Assembly (NCBI RefSeq): GCF_000744835.1
Contig: NZ_JQMS01000001.1
Coordinates: forward strand, 930,001-994,000
Source of the DNA: Flavobacterium sp. 83
GTDB lineage: Bacteria; Bacteroidota; Bacteroidia; Flavobacteriales; Flavobacteriaceae
DNA: 64,000 nt
Direction of reading: 5' to 3'
Part shown: positions 63,203-64,000 of the stretch, piece by piece
How positions within the stretch are numbered: position 1 is the stretch's first letter
How the letters are laid out: every line of letters begins with the position of its first letter
Notes under the pieces: generated by a model
Seen by the model: the letters and a program-made list of their open reading frames with translations, nothing else
Told to the model about the DNA's origin: nothing
The model's database searches: none
Made by a program: the position numbers and the translations under genes

Positions 63203-64000
63203 CTAAAATTTCAGTTCCTTTAATAATTCTAAAACTTTTTCGTTTTTTTCATTCTTTATTAATTCTGAAAGCTGTGTTTCAAAAAGACTGAAATTATTTA
63301 AATCATTTTGTAAATTTTGAATAGCCAAAATTCGAACAGCAACCATTTGACTTTTTAATGACATCGTATACAATTTTGTCAATGACTCTTCTTCGATATC
63401 TTTTACTTGTACTTTATCAGAATAATGCAAAATCAAATTAGAAAATAACAACGAGTTATTATCATTTTTAATGTTTTTGACAATTGTCTGAATAATTAAA
63501 CTATAGTTATCAATACTTTTTATGTTATCAACAATGTTATTTAGAATCAAAACAGCATTATTTTCATCCTTTTCCTTCACGTATTTATTGATTTCTTTTT
63601 GGGTATTCATCAATAAATTTTCTTCTTTTTTGCCTTTTTCTTCCCAAGCATCTTTTAATCCAACGGTTTTATTAAAGACAATTTTATCTTCGGTTGTGTC
63701 TTTATCAACATTGAAATATCCTAAACGTTGAAACTGGAATTTTTCATCTGATTTTACAGTTGCTAAACTTGGTTCTACAAATCCTTTTACAATTTGTAAC
63801 GAATTAGGATTCATAAATTCTAAGAAATTTTTCTCCTTATGACTGTCTGGTGCTTCATCAATAAACAAACGATCATACAAACGAACTTCTGCTTCTAAAG
63901 CATGCTGTATAGAAACCCAATGCAAGGTTCCTGCCACTTTTCTTTGACTGGCTTCACTCCCACTTCCGCTTCGGCTGTCTTCATCATAAGTCACGTGAAT
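63203..64000 (-). CDS. glnS: Glutaminyl-tRNA synthetase, C-terminal part, with extension
   Basis: The frame is open at the window edge. The visible part begins in the anticodon-binding domain (TYDEDSRSGSGSEASQRK, then TLHWVSIQHALEAEVRLYDRLF and FQFQRLGYFNVDKDTTEDKIVFNKTVGLKDAW), which identifies glnS. About 140 residues follow that classical end and are absent from the E. coli enzyme. They are helical and Asn/Lys/Leu-rich, with repeats of hydrophobic residues suggesting HEAT-like or YqeY-like helices. The nature of the extension is inference. Confidence 0.9.
   Translation of the reverse strand: MHVTYDEDSRSGSGSEASQRKVAGTLHWVSIQHALEAEVRLYDRLFIDEAPDSHKEKNFLEFMNPNSLQIVKGFVEPSLATVKSDEKFQFQRLGYFNVDKDTTEDKIVFNKTVGLKDAWEEKGKKEENLLMNTQKEINKYVKEKDENNAVLILNNIVDNIKSIDNYSLIIQTIVKNIKNDNNSLLFSNLILHYSDKVQVKDIEEESLTKLYTMSLKSQMVAVRILAIQNLQNDLNNFSLFETQLSELIKNEKNEKVLELLKELKF

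Overview
The window looks like chromosomal DNA from a Flavobacterium-like member of the Bacteroidota. The evidence is AT-rich, densely packed DNA; the gliding-motility lipoprotein gene gldH; Bacteroidota-specific families (DUF4837, DUF4175, HU-CCDC81/SPOR proteins, PSP1/RicT next to gldH); TAnnTTTG promoter boxes instead of -35/-10 hexamers; and few Shine-Dalgarno sequences. No rRNA, tRNA, insertion sequence, phage block or CRISPR array was seen.

Layout. 1-10.1 kb: a cut-off six-PAS membrane sensor, a tRNA U34 hydroxylase TrhO with an extra C-terminal barrel, ricT-gldH, a class A penicillin-binding protein, and the two subunits of a 3-oxoacid CoA-transferase. 10.2-13.7 kb: an SpmA/SpmB-type membrane protein, a PolB-like 3'-5' exonuclease, a DNA alkyltransferase and a lipoprotein cytochrome c. 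13.8-24.2 kb: a heme locus. hemA-C-D-E-(unknown)-F-B run on the minus strand. Diverging from hemA are an AraC regulator, hemH, a MATE transporter and hemJ. Only hemL and hemN are absent from the protoporphyrin branch seen here; HemF supplies the coproporphyrinogen step and HemJ the protoporphyrinogen step. 24.2-36 kb: an NtrY-like kinase, lipid genes (crotonase, acyl-ACP desaturase, PlsC), rnpA, a C-terminal processing protease with a double OmpA protein, and a lytic transglycosylase with DUF4837. 36.3-48.2 kb: pgk, a gene graveyard, holB, recA, an ECF sigma unit, plsC-like, trpS, dprA and an HU/SPOR protein. 48.2-64 kb: a Pif1-like helicase, an OmpH/Skp-like lipoprotein, a methyltransferase, mnmG, ybeY, DUF4175, gltX, a barrel protein, an SPFH protein, a small envelope-stress cluster (YtxH, holin-like, small protein), and the 3' part of glnS.

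The most striking non-coding signal is a cluster of parS-like sites (TGTTCCACGTGAAACA type) around mnmG-ybeY. Three perfect or palindromic sites lie within 110 bp, one near-perfect site lies beyond mnmG, and one degenerate site lies in the DUF4175 gene. This suggests that the chromosome's ParB-loading centromere, and therefore probably the origin region, is in or near this window. One site is encoded as the last codons of ybeY.

A second signal is a dispersed palindromic element with conserved ends (TAGCCCCGATAGAAG ... ATAGCGGGA) and variable hairpin cores. There are two clear copies and one decayed copy. Other points worth checking are the TrhO barrel fusion, an anti-sigma-like protein with a C-terminal outer-membrane barrel, predicted leaderless transcripts for holB and the HU/SPOR gene, an unknown gene embedded in the heme operon, and back-to-back remnants of a LytS-type kinase and a pirin-like gene.
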